From Euryarchaeota archaeon Ods02 (GTDB lineage Archaea > Halobacteriota > Halobacteria > Halobacteriales > Halorutilaceae), in assembly GCA_028751075.1 (NCBI GenBank), contig JAQZDA010000012.1, forward strand, positions 1 through 58,479: a stretch of 58,479 bases of DNA, read 5' to 3'. A model generated the notes under the pieces. That model did not search any database, had not been told where the DNA came from, and worked only from the letters and a program-made list of their open reading frames with translations. Numbering within the stretch: the stretch's first letter is position 1; each line of letters starts with the position of its first letter. The position numbers and the translations under genes were made by a program. This document shows, piece by piece, positions 7,296-15,918 of the stretch.

Positions 7296-10066
7296 GCTGC
7301 GTCACCTCCCGTGGGCTCCACCTTCACGCGGATGTGGAAAGCCTGGTCTCCCGACCAGGAGATGTATCCCTCCGTGGAGTCGAAGAGGTTGTTGACGTTG
7401 GCTCCTTCGTCGAGCGCCTCCACGCTGGGATGGGCGACTCCTACACCGTGGTGGTAGGGTATGCAGACGGTTCCTGGTTTCACACCCTCCAGGGTCATCA
7501 GCTCGCCTTCTACGCTGTAGCTGTCGTCCGTCACTGCGTTGTGGCTCTCCACCCGAACTCTGTCGCCCTCCTCTATCCCCAGGTCTTCCGCGTCTTCGGG
7601 GTTCATCCGTACGTAGCTCTTGGGGTCGAGCTCGTTCAACAGGGGGTTCTGCGCGGTGCGGCTCTGTTTGTGCTCTATCTTCTTCATGTCGAACAAGGTG
7701 TACTCGTACTCGTCCGGCGACCTCCACATCGTCGGCTCCCGCCAGCTAGGTAAGCCGTTGATGTCCTGTATGTATGGGAACTCGTCTTCGGCGGTGTCTC
7801 CGTACTCTTCATGGAAGCCTTCGCGGACGTTTTCACCCATGAGCTCGAAGGATTCGACGTAGAACTGGAACTTGAAGCCGTACGGCGTGAGGTCTGTCCT
7901 GTGTTCCTCTGTGGTGTGTGGGGAGTCGGGGAGGAGGTACCAGTACCGTTCGTAAAGCGGTCTCTCGGTGCTCTCGGGGCTTTCGCGGAACTCCTCTCCG
8001 TACGACCGGTCCATGGTCTCGGCGACGTCGAGGTCCTCGACGCTCGTGAAGGCGTCCCCGCCTTCGAGATCGAACCTGTCGTTGATGACGTCGACGTACT
8101 CGTCGCCTGCGTCGAGCTCGGCGGCGAGCTCCTTGAATATCTCTCCTTCGTCGCGGCAGTCCCAGAGCTGTGGTATCGGCGCCGTCCTCGTCGACGAGGT
8201 GTAGTGGGTGTTGCTCATGCCGTCTTTAGCGTTCTCGTTCTTGTCTACCGTGGTCGTCGGGAGGATGTAGTCGGCGGCGTACGCTGCGGTGTCGCTGACG
8301 AAGGGGTCGACTGCGACGACGGTGTCGTACCTGGAGTAGCCGTCGAGGCTTCTTCGTTTGTTGGGGCCGCCTGCGACGGGGTCCGCGTAGCAGACGACGC
8401 ACGCCATCTCGCCGCCGTCGTATGGGAGGTTGTATCTGTCGGGGTTGTTGAGCACGTGCCCTATCTTGCTGTAGCTTCCGTTGGCGTCGGGGTGGAAGTA
8501 CGTTCCTTCGAGGTCGGGGGCGTCGGGCTCCCAGCTCAGGCTGTCGCGGTCGAACGCGAGCTCTCGGACGTGCCGCCGCGGCCCTCCGTAGGGGGCGTTG
8601 GCGTAGCCGGTCCGGCTTGCACCGGGTACTTCGATGGCGCCGACGAGCATCAACGTGAGGAAGCCCGCCTGCATCGCCGTCGGACCCATCTCCTGCTGGC
8701 CGACGTGGTAGAGCGACATCGACACCGGTCGATACGGCACGCGTCGGGTTTCACCGTCGACCTCTAACGTGGTGGTGGAGCCTATCCGGGCTTCTTCACC
8801 CCATCGTTCGGCGACACGTCGTATCTGTCTCTCGGGGAGGTCGGTGACCTCGGCCGCCCACTCCGGCGTGTAGTTCTCCATCTCCTGTTCGAACAGCTCG
8901 AACGCTGTCTGGACCTCGTAGCCGTTCCACTCGAGCCTCTCTCCTGTCTGGAGCGCGGCTGACGCCGTCTTCGTGGGGTCGTGTGGGTCGTCCGGTAACA
9001 CCTCCTCGTGAGGGGTTATCTCTCCGGTGTCTTCGTCGTAGACGAGCTCGCCCTCCGTCCAGAGCACTTCTTCGACGGGGTCTTCGGCGTCTTCTGCGCG
9101 CGCTATCTCGCCTTCATCCGGGCCTTCGGTGTAGACGAGGCAGGGGGCGTTCGTGGTGTTGCGGAGGAACCAGTGGTCTACGTAGCCTTCGTCTAGGAGG
9201 ACGTTGTTCATCGCGAGGAAGAACGCGAGGTCGGTGCCGGGCTCTATAGGCAGCCATTCGTCACACCATTTCCCGCTGCCGCGTCTCTGGGGGTCGAGGA
9301 CTGCGACGTCCATCTGCGCCTCGTGTCCCTCCGCCATCTCCCGGGAGTAGGTGACGTTGCAGAGGTGGGGGCCGCCTGCGTTGGTGGCGTTCCATCCCCA
9401 GTTGAGGAAGAACTCGGTGTTGTGGAAGTCGGGTTCCGGCGAGGTGAACGCAGCCCCCATACGGCTCAAGGCCATCTTGTTGCCGCTGGCGCATACGTTG
9501 CCGTGGCCGCGGACGTTTACGCCTTCGCCGTACACCTGCTCTAACGCGGAGACCCAGCCGTCCATATGCCATTCCGGGCCTTTCACACGTCCTATCTGGA
9601 AGTGTACGCGTCGGGGGTCGTCCATCAGCTTGCTGCCGAGGTCGTCAGCTATCTCTTCCGCGGCTTCCTCCCAGCTGATGGGTTCGAACTCCCCCATCTC
9701 TCCTTTCTCGTTCGTCCGCCGCAACGGCTGCTTCACGCGGTAGGGGTCGTAGAGATCGGCTATCTGTCCCACGCCTTTCGGGCAGATGCCGTCGATGACC
9801 TCGTCGTCGGGGTCTGGACGAAGCTGCACCACGCGGTCGTTCACGACCTTCGCCCGCATCGTGCAGTCCTGCTTCCCGATCCAGCACGCGGTAGAGACCT
9901 CTTCCGCGGTGAAGTTCATGGCCTCCTGGGCCTCCGACGTCGTGAAGTACTGTGTGCCGGCGACCCCTGTGCCGGCGGACGCCACCGCGAGCGCCTTCAA
10001 CAGGGTCCGACGTGACACCGTGGCTTCGTCACCGGAGCCTTCTTTGTCCGTTACGTCGAGGCTCAA
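7292..10066 (-). CDS. Tat-exported molybdopterin oxidoreductase, DMSO-reductase family (PsrA/PhsA/DmsA-like catalytic subunit)
   Basis: A 924-residue catalytic subunit with a twin-arginine signal (SRRTLLKALAVAS, residues 18-30). The N-terminal cluster region reads C61-x6-C68 and CPKG at 95-98. The usual second cysteine of C-x2-C-x3-C is Gly64, so only three cluster ligands remain. The likely Mo ligand is C192 in HGNVCASGNKM, which points to the Cys-ligated polysulfide, thiosulfate, tetrathionate or arsenate branch rather than Ser-ligated DMSO/TMAO reductases. The C-terminal dinucleotide-binding domain contains RMNPEDAEDLGI and IPYHHGVGVAHPS. As first gene of the operon it sets the electron acceptor, but I cannot name the substrate from sequence. 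Confidence 0.87.
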   Translation of the reverse strand: MSLDVTDKEGSGDEATVSRRTLLKALAVASAGTGVAGTQYFTTSEAQEAMNFTAEEVSTACWIGKQDCTMRAKVVNDRVVQLRPDPDDEVIDGICPKGVGQIADLYDPYRVKQPLRRTNEKGEMGEFEPISWEEAAEEIADDLGSKLMDDPRRVHFQIGRVKGPEWHMDGWVSALEQVYGEGVNVRGHGNVCASGNKMALSRMGAAFTSPEPDFHNTEFFLNWGWNATNAGGPHLCNVTYSREMAEGHEAQMDVAVLDPQRRGSGKWCDEWLPIEPGTDLAFFLAMNNVLLDEGYVDHWFLRNTTNAPCLVYTEGPDEGEIARAEDAEDPVEEVLWTEGELVYDEDTGEITPHEEVLPDDPHDPTKTASAALQTGERLEWNGYEVQTAFELFEQEMENYTPEWAAEVTDLPERQIRRVAERWGEEARIGSTTTLEVDGETRRVPYRPVSMSLYHVGQQEMGPTAMQAGFLTLMLVGAIEVPGASRTGYANAPYGGPRRHVRELAFDRDSLSWEPDAPDLEGTYFHPDANGSYSKIGHVLNNPDRYNLPYDGGEMACVVCYADPVAGGPNKRRSLDGYSRYDTVVAVDPFVSDTAAYAADYILPTTTVDKNENAKDGMSNTHYTSSTRTAPIPQLWDCRDEGEIFKELAAELDAGDEYVDVINDRFDLEGGDAFTSVEDLDVAETMDRSYGEEFRESPESTERPLYERYWYLLPDSPHTTEEHRTDLTPYGFKFQFYVESFELMGENVREGFHEEYGDTAEDEFPYIQDINGLPSWREPTMWRSPDEYEYTLFDMKKIEHKQSRTAQNPLLNELDPKSYVRMNPEDAEDLGIEEGDRVRVESHNAVTDDSYSVEGELMTLEGVKPGTVCIPYHHGVGVAHPSVEALDEGANVNNLFDSTEGYISWSGDQAFHIRVKVEPTGGDAA

Positions 10067-10120
10067 CGGCTACACCTCCGACAGAACTCCGATGGTTGCA
10101 GTCGCTCTCGGGTACCTACC

Positions 10121-10168
10121 ATAACCAGCCCTTAGCACACCTTCCATATAAAACCAGGGCTGGATTAT
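10121..10168 (-). promoter_or_regulatory. Promoter with inverted repeat for the Mo-oxidoreductase operon
   Basis: Read on the minus strand, TTTTATAT (10153-10146) is a good archaeal TATA box about 80 bases before the start at 10066. It lies between two arms of an inverted repeat, CCAGCCC (10125-10131) and GGGCTGG (10157-10163), with ATAA/ATTAT extensions at the outer ends. One arm covers the expected transcription start and the other the region just upstream of TATA, the usual layout of a repressor or activator site. The binding protein is unknown; the Cys-rich Bat-like protein at 17145 is one candidate. Confidence 0.55.
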
Positions 10169-10352
10169 TTAGAACTGGTAACAGCTTACGCTGAAACCGT
10201 GAAACCTCACCGTATATCGGAGGCATGACTGCCGAAAATGAACCATCGGCGACACAGTCAGATGTACGTAGGCGTATGATGTGTTGAACCAACCGGACGG
10301 CTTGAAGAGCGCGTTCATCAGAGCTAAACCTGCTGCCCACGACAAGAACCAC

Positions 10353-10862
10353 ATGATACGTGCTCTCGAGGACACCGAACCCGAGGTAGCGGAGTCCGCT
10401 TTCGTCAGCGAGATGGCGTACGTCGTCGGCGACGTCACCATGGAGGAGAAATCCAGCCTCTGGCCGTTCGTCTGCGTACGCGGTGACATCGGCCCCACCA
10501 CCGTTGGGGAACGGTCGAACGTACAGGATCACTCGATGCTGCACGAAGCCGAGATAGGTGACGGCGTCACGGTAGGCCATAACTGCGTCGTCGATCAGGC
10601 ATCGGTGGAGGACAGCTGCCTCGTCGGCATCGGCAGCAGCGTCCTCCAGGGCGCCGTCGTCGAGTCGGAGTCCGTCGTCGCAGCGGGCGCGGTCGTCCGG
10701 GAGAACCAGCGTGTGCCGGAGGGTCACATGGCGTACGGCGTTCCCGCGGAGACGAGCCCGCTCGACGACCGCGTCCGCGAACAGATACCCGTGTACGCCG
10801 AGAGCTACGTCGACAACCGCAGCAGGTGGAAGCAAGCCGGTGGTTTCGACGCGAGAGACTGA
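10353..10862 (+). CDS. Gamma-carbonic-anhydrase-like hexapeptide-repeat protein
   Basis: The left-handed beta-helix repeats are clear: PEVAESAFVSE, ADVs of the VVGDVTM type, then SLWPFVCVRGDIGP, RSNVQDHSMLH, VGHNCVVDQA and VGIGSSVLQGAVV. This order is that of gamma-class carbonic anhydrase/YrdA-type proteins. The metal histidines appear as the H in QDHSMLH and VGHNC. I prefer ATG 10353, which starts at the family's usual N-terminus; an in-frame GTG at 10281 would add 24 unconserved residues. It is divergent from the molybdoenzyme operon. It could be a carbonic anhydrase or an acyl/acetyltransferase relative; activity cannot be told by eye. Confidence 0.85.
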   Translation: MIRALEDTEPEVAESAFVSEMAYVVGDVTMEEKSSLWPFVCVRGDIGPTTVGERSNVQDHSMLHEAEIGDGVTVGHNCVVDQASVEDSCLVGIGSSVLQGAVVESESVVAAGAVVRENQRVPEGHMAYGVPAETSPLDDRVREQIPVYAESYVDNRSRWKQAGGFDARD

Positions 10863-10883
10863 CTTCGGGTCTCCACCAGGACT

Positions 10884-11762
10884 TCACTCGGGTTTCCGCG
10901 CGGTGAACAACCCGTGTTTGACGACATCGTCGCGGAGCACGGGGTACTGGTGTCGGGCGGCGACGCGGTTCCGGCGCTGGCGTTCGTTTCGGACGCCTAA
11001 CTTCTCCAGAACCCAGGCACCTGGCGCTGCGAGGTAGCTGGCGAGCCAGAGGTATACCGCGCTGGGTTTCACGCGGTCGTACTGGTTCTGGAACTCGACG
11101 TCGGTGAAGCCTGCGTCGTCGAGGTATCCCTCGAACTCGTCGACTGTGTCGACCTCTCCGCCGACCCAGGCTTCGTCGATCTCGTCGAGCCGCCTGCGGT
11201 GGTTCTCCCCGAACTCCTGCATCGGCTGCGAGAGGTAGCCGTCGCTGACGACGAGGTGACCGCCGGGCTCCAGCAACCGGTAGGCTTCCTCCACGAACTC
11301 CATGGTGTCTTCGGCGTGGCAGGCGGCCTCCACCGCCCAGACGGCGTCGAACTCCTCGTCCTGGAAGCCTGTGTCGGTGAAGTCCATCCTCGCCCACTCG
11401 ACGTCGTCGGCGACGCCACGTCGACGCGCTTTCTTCTCTGCTTTAGCGAGGTGGTTGCGGGAGACGTTGACTCCGACGGCGTCGGCGTCCCTGTTCTCGG
11501 CGAGCCAGTTCACGCTGCCGCCGACGCCGCATCCCGCGTCGAGGACGCGGTCTCCCTCCTCTACCGTGGCTTCGTCGGCTAGCACGCGGTTGACCTCGTG
11601 CATGGCGTCGCCGAAACGCAGCCAACGCCGTAGCCGGCTGTCGGTGTCGTGGTAGCCGAAATGCATGGCTCCATGGCTCCAGGTGCGCCAGACGAGGACG
11701 TAGTCGAGGTAGGCTTCCTCGTAGTAGTTGTTCACCTCCTCTAGGGTCTCTCGAGACGTCAT
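10884..11762 (-). CDS. Class I SAM-dependent methyltransferase
   Basis: A 292-residue protein with the SAM-binding motif I VLDAGCGVGGSVNWLA (about 74-89), motif II region DAVWAVEAACH and motif III LLEPGGHLVVSD. The N-terminus (NNYYEEAYLDYVLVW ... HFGYHD) resembles the cyclopropane-synthase/sterol and gamma-tocopherol methyltransferase subgroup that acts on lipids or quinones. A hydrophobic stretch near residue 240 could touch the membrane. The substrate is not deducible. It ends 21 bases from the end of the convergent carbonic-anhydrase-like gene. Confidence 0.82.
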   Translation of the reverse strand: MTSRETLEEVNNYYEEAYLDYVLVWRTWSHGAMHFGYHDTDSRLRRWLRFGDAMHEVNRVLADEATVEEGDRVLDAGCGVGGSVNWLAENRDADAVGVNVSRNHLAKAEKKARRRGVADDVEWARMDFTDTGFQDEEFDAVWAVEAACHAEDTMEFVEEAYRLLEPGGHLVVSDGYLSQPMQEFGENHRRRLDEIDEAWVGGEVDTVDEFEGYLDDAGFTDVEFQNQYDRVKPSAVYLWLASYLAAPGAWVLEKLGVRNERQRRNRVAARHQYPVLRDDVVKHGLFTARKPE

Positions 11763-11887
11763 CTACCGTACGGTTCCTCTCCGCGGTATTCAAAGGACCG
11801 ACCTCTTCCTAACTCCTCTGCGACCTAGGGGATGTGGTGGGGAGGTGCGGCCACAGAACTAACACGGTCGCCGTCGTATCCGAGGTC

Positions 11888-13225
11888 ATGGACCGCGACA
11901 GCTTGGAGCCCGACGTAGACAGTCCGCCTGGACCGCGTGCCCGGGAAGCAGTCGACTACCACATGTCCTACGCGGCGACGAGCACCTACGTCTACCCCTT
12001 CGTCTACGACGTCGAACGTCCGGCGACGGGGCCGTTCTGCCACGACGTCGACGGCAACCTGTATCTCGACTTCACCAGCCACGTCGCGTCGACGCCTCTC
12101 GGCTACCGGCATCCAAGGGTGACCGAGGCGCTGGAGGAGCTCGGCGTGCAGGCGCCGTCGAAGATAGCAGGCCAGGACTTCTACAGCAGCACCGTCTGGC
12201 CGCCCGGTGACACCGATACTCCGGGACCGCGGGAGCTGATGGACCGCCTGACTGATGTCACCGGAGAGTACGGTCTCGACACCGTGTTCCTCTCTAACAG
12301 CGGTGCGGAGGCGGTGGAGAACGCCGTCAAGGTCGCGTACGCATACACCGGCGGCAGGGAAGCGGTATGTTTCGACGGCGCGTTCCACGGCCGCACCCTC
12401 GGTGCGCTGTCGTTCAACAGGTCGAAAGGCGTCCACCGCCGGGGTTACCCGCAAGTGGCGGGCGTCCATACCGCAAGCTACTGCAGCCAAAGGAGATGCG
12501 TCGACGACGGCTGCGGGTTCTTCCGCGACGGCGAAAGCGAGCTAGAGCGGATGATAGGGTCGAAGGACGGCTACATCGACCCCGAAGACCTCGCCTTCGT
12601 AATCGCGGAACCTCTGCAGGGCGAGGGGGGATTACGGGTGCCGTGTGACGAGTGGGCGCGGGAGGTAGAGCGTGTCTGCGACGAGTACGACGCCTTGCTC
12701 GTCGCCGACGAGATACAGGCGGGCCTGGGACGCACGGGGGAGTGGTGGGGAAGCGATCATCTTCCGTGGGAGCCCGACGTCGTCGCAGCGGGGAAGGCGC
12801 TGCAGGTGGGTGCGACTGTGGCGTCGGAGGAGTTGTTCCCCAGTGAGGAAGCACGTCTGTCGTCGACTTGGGGTGGCGGCGACCTCGTGGCTTCGCTGCA
12901 GGGCGCAGTCACCCTCGACGTCATCGAGGAGGAAGACCTGATGGAGAACGCCTCTGAGAGAGGTAGACAGCTGAGGGAGCATATCGAGGACCTGGATTCT
13001 CCCGTCGTCGAGGACGTCCGGGGTCGCGGATTGATGGTAGGTGTCGAGTTCACCTCTCGGGAACATCTGAAGGACGTCGTCGACGGCTGCTTCAGCGACG
13101 GCTTGCTGACGCTGTCGTGCGGCAGGAAGACGCTGAGGTTGCTGCCGCCGCTCGACCTGAGGGAGCGCGAGGCCGAGCTAGCCGGCTCTATCCTGAGGGA
13201 CGTTCTGGCGTCCGTCGAAAGCTGA
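11888..13225 (+). CDS. Class III pyridoxal-phosphate aminotransferase
   Basis: A 445-residue fold-type I aminotransferase. The cofactor-binding motif SGAEAVENAVK, the FDGAFHGRTLGAL segment, the Asp of VADEIQAGLGRTG and the Schiff-base lysine in VAAGKALQVG are all present in the usual order for 4-aminobutyrate/acetylornithine-type enzymes. ATG 11888 is preferred over an upstream in-frame start at 11834 because the extra 18 residues do not look conserved. No biosynthetic neighbours fix the substrate, and a broad GabT-like role is the safest reading. Confidence 0.85.
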   Translation: MDRDSLEPDVDSPPGPRAREAVDYHMSYAATSTYVYPFVYDVERPATGPFCHDVDGNLYLDFTSHVASTPLGYRHPRVTEALEELGVQAPSKIAGQDFYSSTVWPPGDTDTPGPRELMDRLTDVTGEYGLDTVFLSNSGAEAVENAVKVAYAYTGGREAVCFDGAFHGRTLGALSFNRSKGVHRRGYPQVAGVHTASYCSQRRCVDDGCGFFRDGESELERMIGSKDGYIDPEDLAFVIAEPLQGEGGLRVPCDEWAREVERVCDEYDALLVADEIQAGLGRTGEWWGSDHLPWEPDVVAAGKALQVGATVASEELFPSEEARLSSTWGGGDLVASLQGAVTLDVIEEEDLMENASERGRQLREHIEDLDSPVVEDVRGRGLMVGVEFTSREHLKDVVDGCFSDGLLTLSCGRKTLRLLPPLDLREREAELAGSILRDVLASVES

Positions 13226-13329
13226 AAGAAGGAGGTGTCCGTCGAACTGGATCAACGTCTCTGGTGCCTTTAGCTGCCGCTCTCCACTGATCTGATATCG
13301 GGTAGGATCGAGATGTTGCTGCGTCTGCT

Positions 13330-13503
13330 CTACAGGTCGTACGGCATCACGGTCTTGCGGCCGTTCTCGTCGGCGCGCTCCGCGGCGTCCGCGAGGAGCT
13401 CTTCGACCTGGCTGTCGAGCTCCTCGTAGAGGTCGCTGGATACGTTCTTGTCTTCGTCTGCGAGCGCTTCCTTGACTGCTTTCTTGACAGTTAGCTCTGC
13501 CAT
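13330..13503 (-). CDS. Histone-fold-like small protein, DUF1931 family
   Basis: This short gene encodes 57 residues: it starts MAELTVKKAVKEAL, has NVSSDLYEELD in the middle and ends RKTVMPYDL. This matches the conserved one-domain haloarchaeal DUF1931 proteins, which have a histone-like fold and end in R-K-T-V-x-P-x-D-L. The first helix, the central long helix and the short C-terminal strand-helix can be followed. It is monocistronic, with GC-rich flanks of about 100 bases each side. A DNA-binding or architectural role is assumed from the fold and not shown by the sequence. Confidence 0.82.
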   Translation of the reverse strand: MAELTVKKAVKEALADEDKNVSSDLYEELDSQVEELLADAAERADENGRKTVMPYDL

Positions 13504-13609
13504 AAAGCTGCCACCGAGCGCGGCCTACATGAATATTACCCTTTAGACGTCCGTTTACGTCAGTTCTAGAGAGTTCAGCGCCGCCGAACTCCCGTGCTAT
13601 ACTGCGGAA

Positions 13610-14512
13610 TCAGCTTCGGAGGTGTTCCACGAGAAACTCCGCGGTGCTGTCGAGGGCGTCGTCAGCCTGATCCACGAAGCCGCTCATGTTGTAGAACCCG
13701 TGCACGAGACCCTCGTACAGCTCGTAGGACACTTCGACTCCGTCCTCTCTCAAGCGGTCGGCGTAAGCTCTTCCTTCGTCACGGAGGGGGTCGAACTCCG
13801 CGGTCACCACCTGCGCGGGCGCGACGTCCTTCAGCGACCGCGCCTGAAGAGGGAACGCGTAGGGATGGCGTGCATCTATCTCGTCGGTGATGTACTTCTC
13901 CACGAACCACATGAGGTCTCCGGCTTCGAGGAGGTAGCCTGTGGCGTTCTCGCCGCGGCTCTCCATCGGCTCCATGTAAGCCGTCGCGGGGTAGAGCAAC
14001 GCCTGCGCGGCGACGTCGGGGATTCCGCGGTCGCGCGCCATCAAAGACGTCACCGCCGACAGGGTGCCGCCCGCGCTGTCGCCGGCGACCGCGACCCGCC
14101 TGTACCGGCCGTCCGCCCACCTGGTGGCTTCGTACGCGTCCTTGACGGCGGCGGGGAACGGGTGCTCGGGCGCCAACCGGTAGTCGACGCTGACCACCGT
14201 CTCCTCCGTCCGGTCCGCGAGCTCTCGGCAGACGCTGTCGTGTGTGTCGACGCTTCCGACGACGAAGCCGCCGCCGTGGAAGAACACCGTCGCGACGTCG
14301 CCTCCCGGCCGGTAGACTCGAGCGTCTAGCTCTGTCTCCTCGGTCTCTATCTCGACGTCCTCGGTCTCCACCTCGGGTGGGTCGGTGGCGCCGAGCGACG
14401 CTATCTGCTCCATCTGCTGCCGCGCGACCTCTACGGAGCTGTCGCGGAACGAGAGGTCGAACTCCTCCGCCATCTCCAGAAGCCGTCTGACGTCGGGGTC
14501 TACTTCGGACAT
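13610..14512 (-). CDS. Alpha/beta hydrolase, hormone-sensitive-lipase (HSL) family esterase
   Basis: A 300-residue esterase with the oxyanion-hole motif HGGGFVVGS (79-87) and the nucleophile elbow GDSAGG (Ser146). The Asp of EFDPLRDEG and His of VHGFYNM complete the triad. The order and spacing are those of the bacterial HSL (type IV) carboxylesterases. There is no signal peptide, so it acts in the cytoplasm, probably on short-chain esters. The gene stands alone between the DUF1931 gene and a lipoprotein gene on the same strand. Confidence 0.9.
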   Translation of the reverse strand: MSEVDPDVRRLLEMAEEFDLSFRDSSVEVARQQMEQIASLGATDPPEVETEDVEIETEETELDARVYRPGGDVATVFFHGGGFVVGSVDTHDSVCRELADRTEETVVSVDYRLAPEHPFPAAVKDAYEATRWADGRYRRVAVAGDSAGGTLSAVTSLMARDRGIPDVAAQALLYPATAYMEPMESRGENATGYLLEAGDLMWFVEKYITDEIDARHPYAFPLQARSLKDVAPAQVVTAEFDPLRDEGRAYADRLREDGVEVSYELYEGLVHGFYNMSGFVDQADDALDSTAEFLVEHLRS

Positions 14513-14594
14513 GGCCGTTGTTTTGCCGAGGCAAGCTAAAAACCCACGGCCGTCTATACCCGCCGTACCACGGCCGTCGACGTCGCATGGTACG

Positions 14595-15761
14595 TCAGAT
14601 CAGACGGACCACGCCGTCGGTATCGTCGGGGAGGATGAAAGCCTGTCCTTCGCCGGCGTACTCCCGGTTCGACGTCAACGCGAGCAGGGCGCCGTCCGGG
14701 GATTCGACGACGTTGCGCAGCCGTCCGACGTCGCCGCTGAATATCTTCTGCACGGCTGCGTCAAGGTTGGGGTCCGTGGTGTCTCCCCTGTGGAGTTCGC
14801 CGTCGAAACCCCCGTCCGTGACTCCGTCGAGACCGCCTGAGGGCACCGGTGTCACGCTGTACAGGGCTTCGCCGTCGAGCGCCGACACGACCAGTCGGTC
14901 ACGTAGCCCTGAAGCTCCGTCGCCGTCTATCCAGGTGCAGCCGGCGAACCCGGGTGCGTCCTCCGCCTGGTGGACGAGCGGCAGGGTGTAGCCGTGTTCG
15001 CGGTAGATTTCGGGGTCGCGGGTAGCGGGCCAGCCGTAGTCGCCGCCCCGGTAGACGACGTTGACCTCGTCACCTCCGTCGAAGCCTCCACTGTCGACGA
15101 CGACGGGGGTGTCGTCGGGGAGGAAAGCGAGTCCCGTGGGGTCGCGGAGGCCTTTCGCGTAGATCTCCGGCTGCTGGAGGCTGTCGAGGGTGAACCGGAG
15201 GACTGCGCCGCCGGGGGAGGCGCGGTCGTTCGCGCTCTCGGGGTCGCGGCCGTCACCTGTCGACAGCCATAATGCGTCGTCGGCGCTGTGTTCGAGAGCG
15301 CCTCCGTTGTTCTCCGACCCCGCGGGAACTCCGCGGAACACCACCTCTGTCTCCTCGTCTTCGATGTCGTACTCCACGAGCCTGTTGTCGAGCTGGGTGG
15401 TGTGGTAGAGAAACAGGCGTTCCTCCACTGTCTCCACGGCGAGCAACCCGCTGTCGCCTCGGACGTCGACGCCGGGCACCTCCTTCCTCTCCACAGCCTC
15501 TCCGTCTTCGACGAACGTCAGGTAGCCCGGGCGTTCGCTGACTACGTATCCACTGTCGGTGAACGCGACGTCGGTGGGTACCTCGAGGTCCTCGACCTCT
15601 ACATCCGCCGTGAGGTCGACATCCACCTCGGTGGAGGGTGGTGTCCAGTGCTCGACGCGGCCGTCTACGTCCAGGTGGGGGCCGCCGAGGTCGCCGCCGA
15701 GGCATCCGGCAGCGGCCGCCGCGGAAGCCATCACGAGGAAGCCGCGTCGAGTGGTCATCAC
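14595..15761 (-). CDS. PQQ-type glucose/sorbosone dehydrogenase-like lipoprotein
   Basis: A 388-residue protein whose N-terminus is a Tat lipoprotein signal (TRRGFLVMASAAAAAGC), with Cys19 as the lipidated residue. The rest is a beta-propeller of the GSDH family: FTDSGYVVSERPGYLTF, LLAVETVEERLFLYHT, GDGRDPES, GLRDPTGLAFLPDDTP, DYGWPATRDPEIY. The family oxidises aldose sugars with PQQ, but PQQ genes are not visible here and many archaeal members are uncharacterised. It should sit on the outer face of the membrane, anchored by lipid. Confidence 0.82.
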   Translation of the reverse strand: MMTTRRGFLVMASAAAAAGCLGGDLGGPHLDVDGRVEHWTPPSTEVDVDLTADVEVEDLEVPTDVAFTDSGYVVSERPGYLTFVEDGEAVERKEVPGVDVRGDSGLLAVETVEERLFLYHTTQLDNRLVEYDIEDEETEVVFRGVPAGSENNGGALEHSADDALWLSTGDGRDPESANDRASPGGAVLRFTLDSLQQPEIYAKGLRDPTGLAFLPDDTPVVVDSGGFDGGDEVNVVYRGGDYGWPATRDPEIYREHGYTLPLVHQAEDAPGFAGCTWIDGDGASGLRDRLVVSALDGEALYSVTPVPSGGLDGVTDGGFDGELHRGDTTDPNLDAAVQKIFSGDVGRLRNVVESPDGALLALTSNREYAGEGQAFILPDDTDGVVRLI

Positions 15762-15918
15762 CCCTGGGTATCCGGTGCACCTGTAAATCCGCTTCGGGTC
15801 GACAGTGCCGCTGTCCCTCCTTGAACTTCATCCGAACAGGGTCTACCGGACATCTGTTCCCATAGGGCTGGAACCGGAGTTTCGGTTTATCTGGCTCTGC
15901 CGGCTATGTATATCTGTC

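Noticed and set aside
7292-10066. Calling the molybdoenzyme DmsA or PsrA outright
   Set aside because: The Cys Mo ligand argues against classical DMSO reductase, but motifs alone do not separate polysulfide, thiosulfate, tetrathionate and arsenate enzymes.
10116-10835. 239-residue minus-strand open frame opposite the carbonic-anhydrase-like gene
   Set aside because: The plus-strand hexapeptide repeats are unmistakable; the reverse frame has no motif and would cross the promoter.
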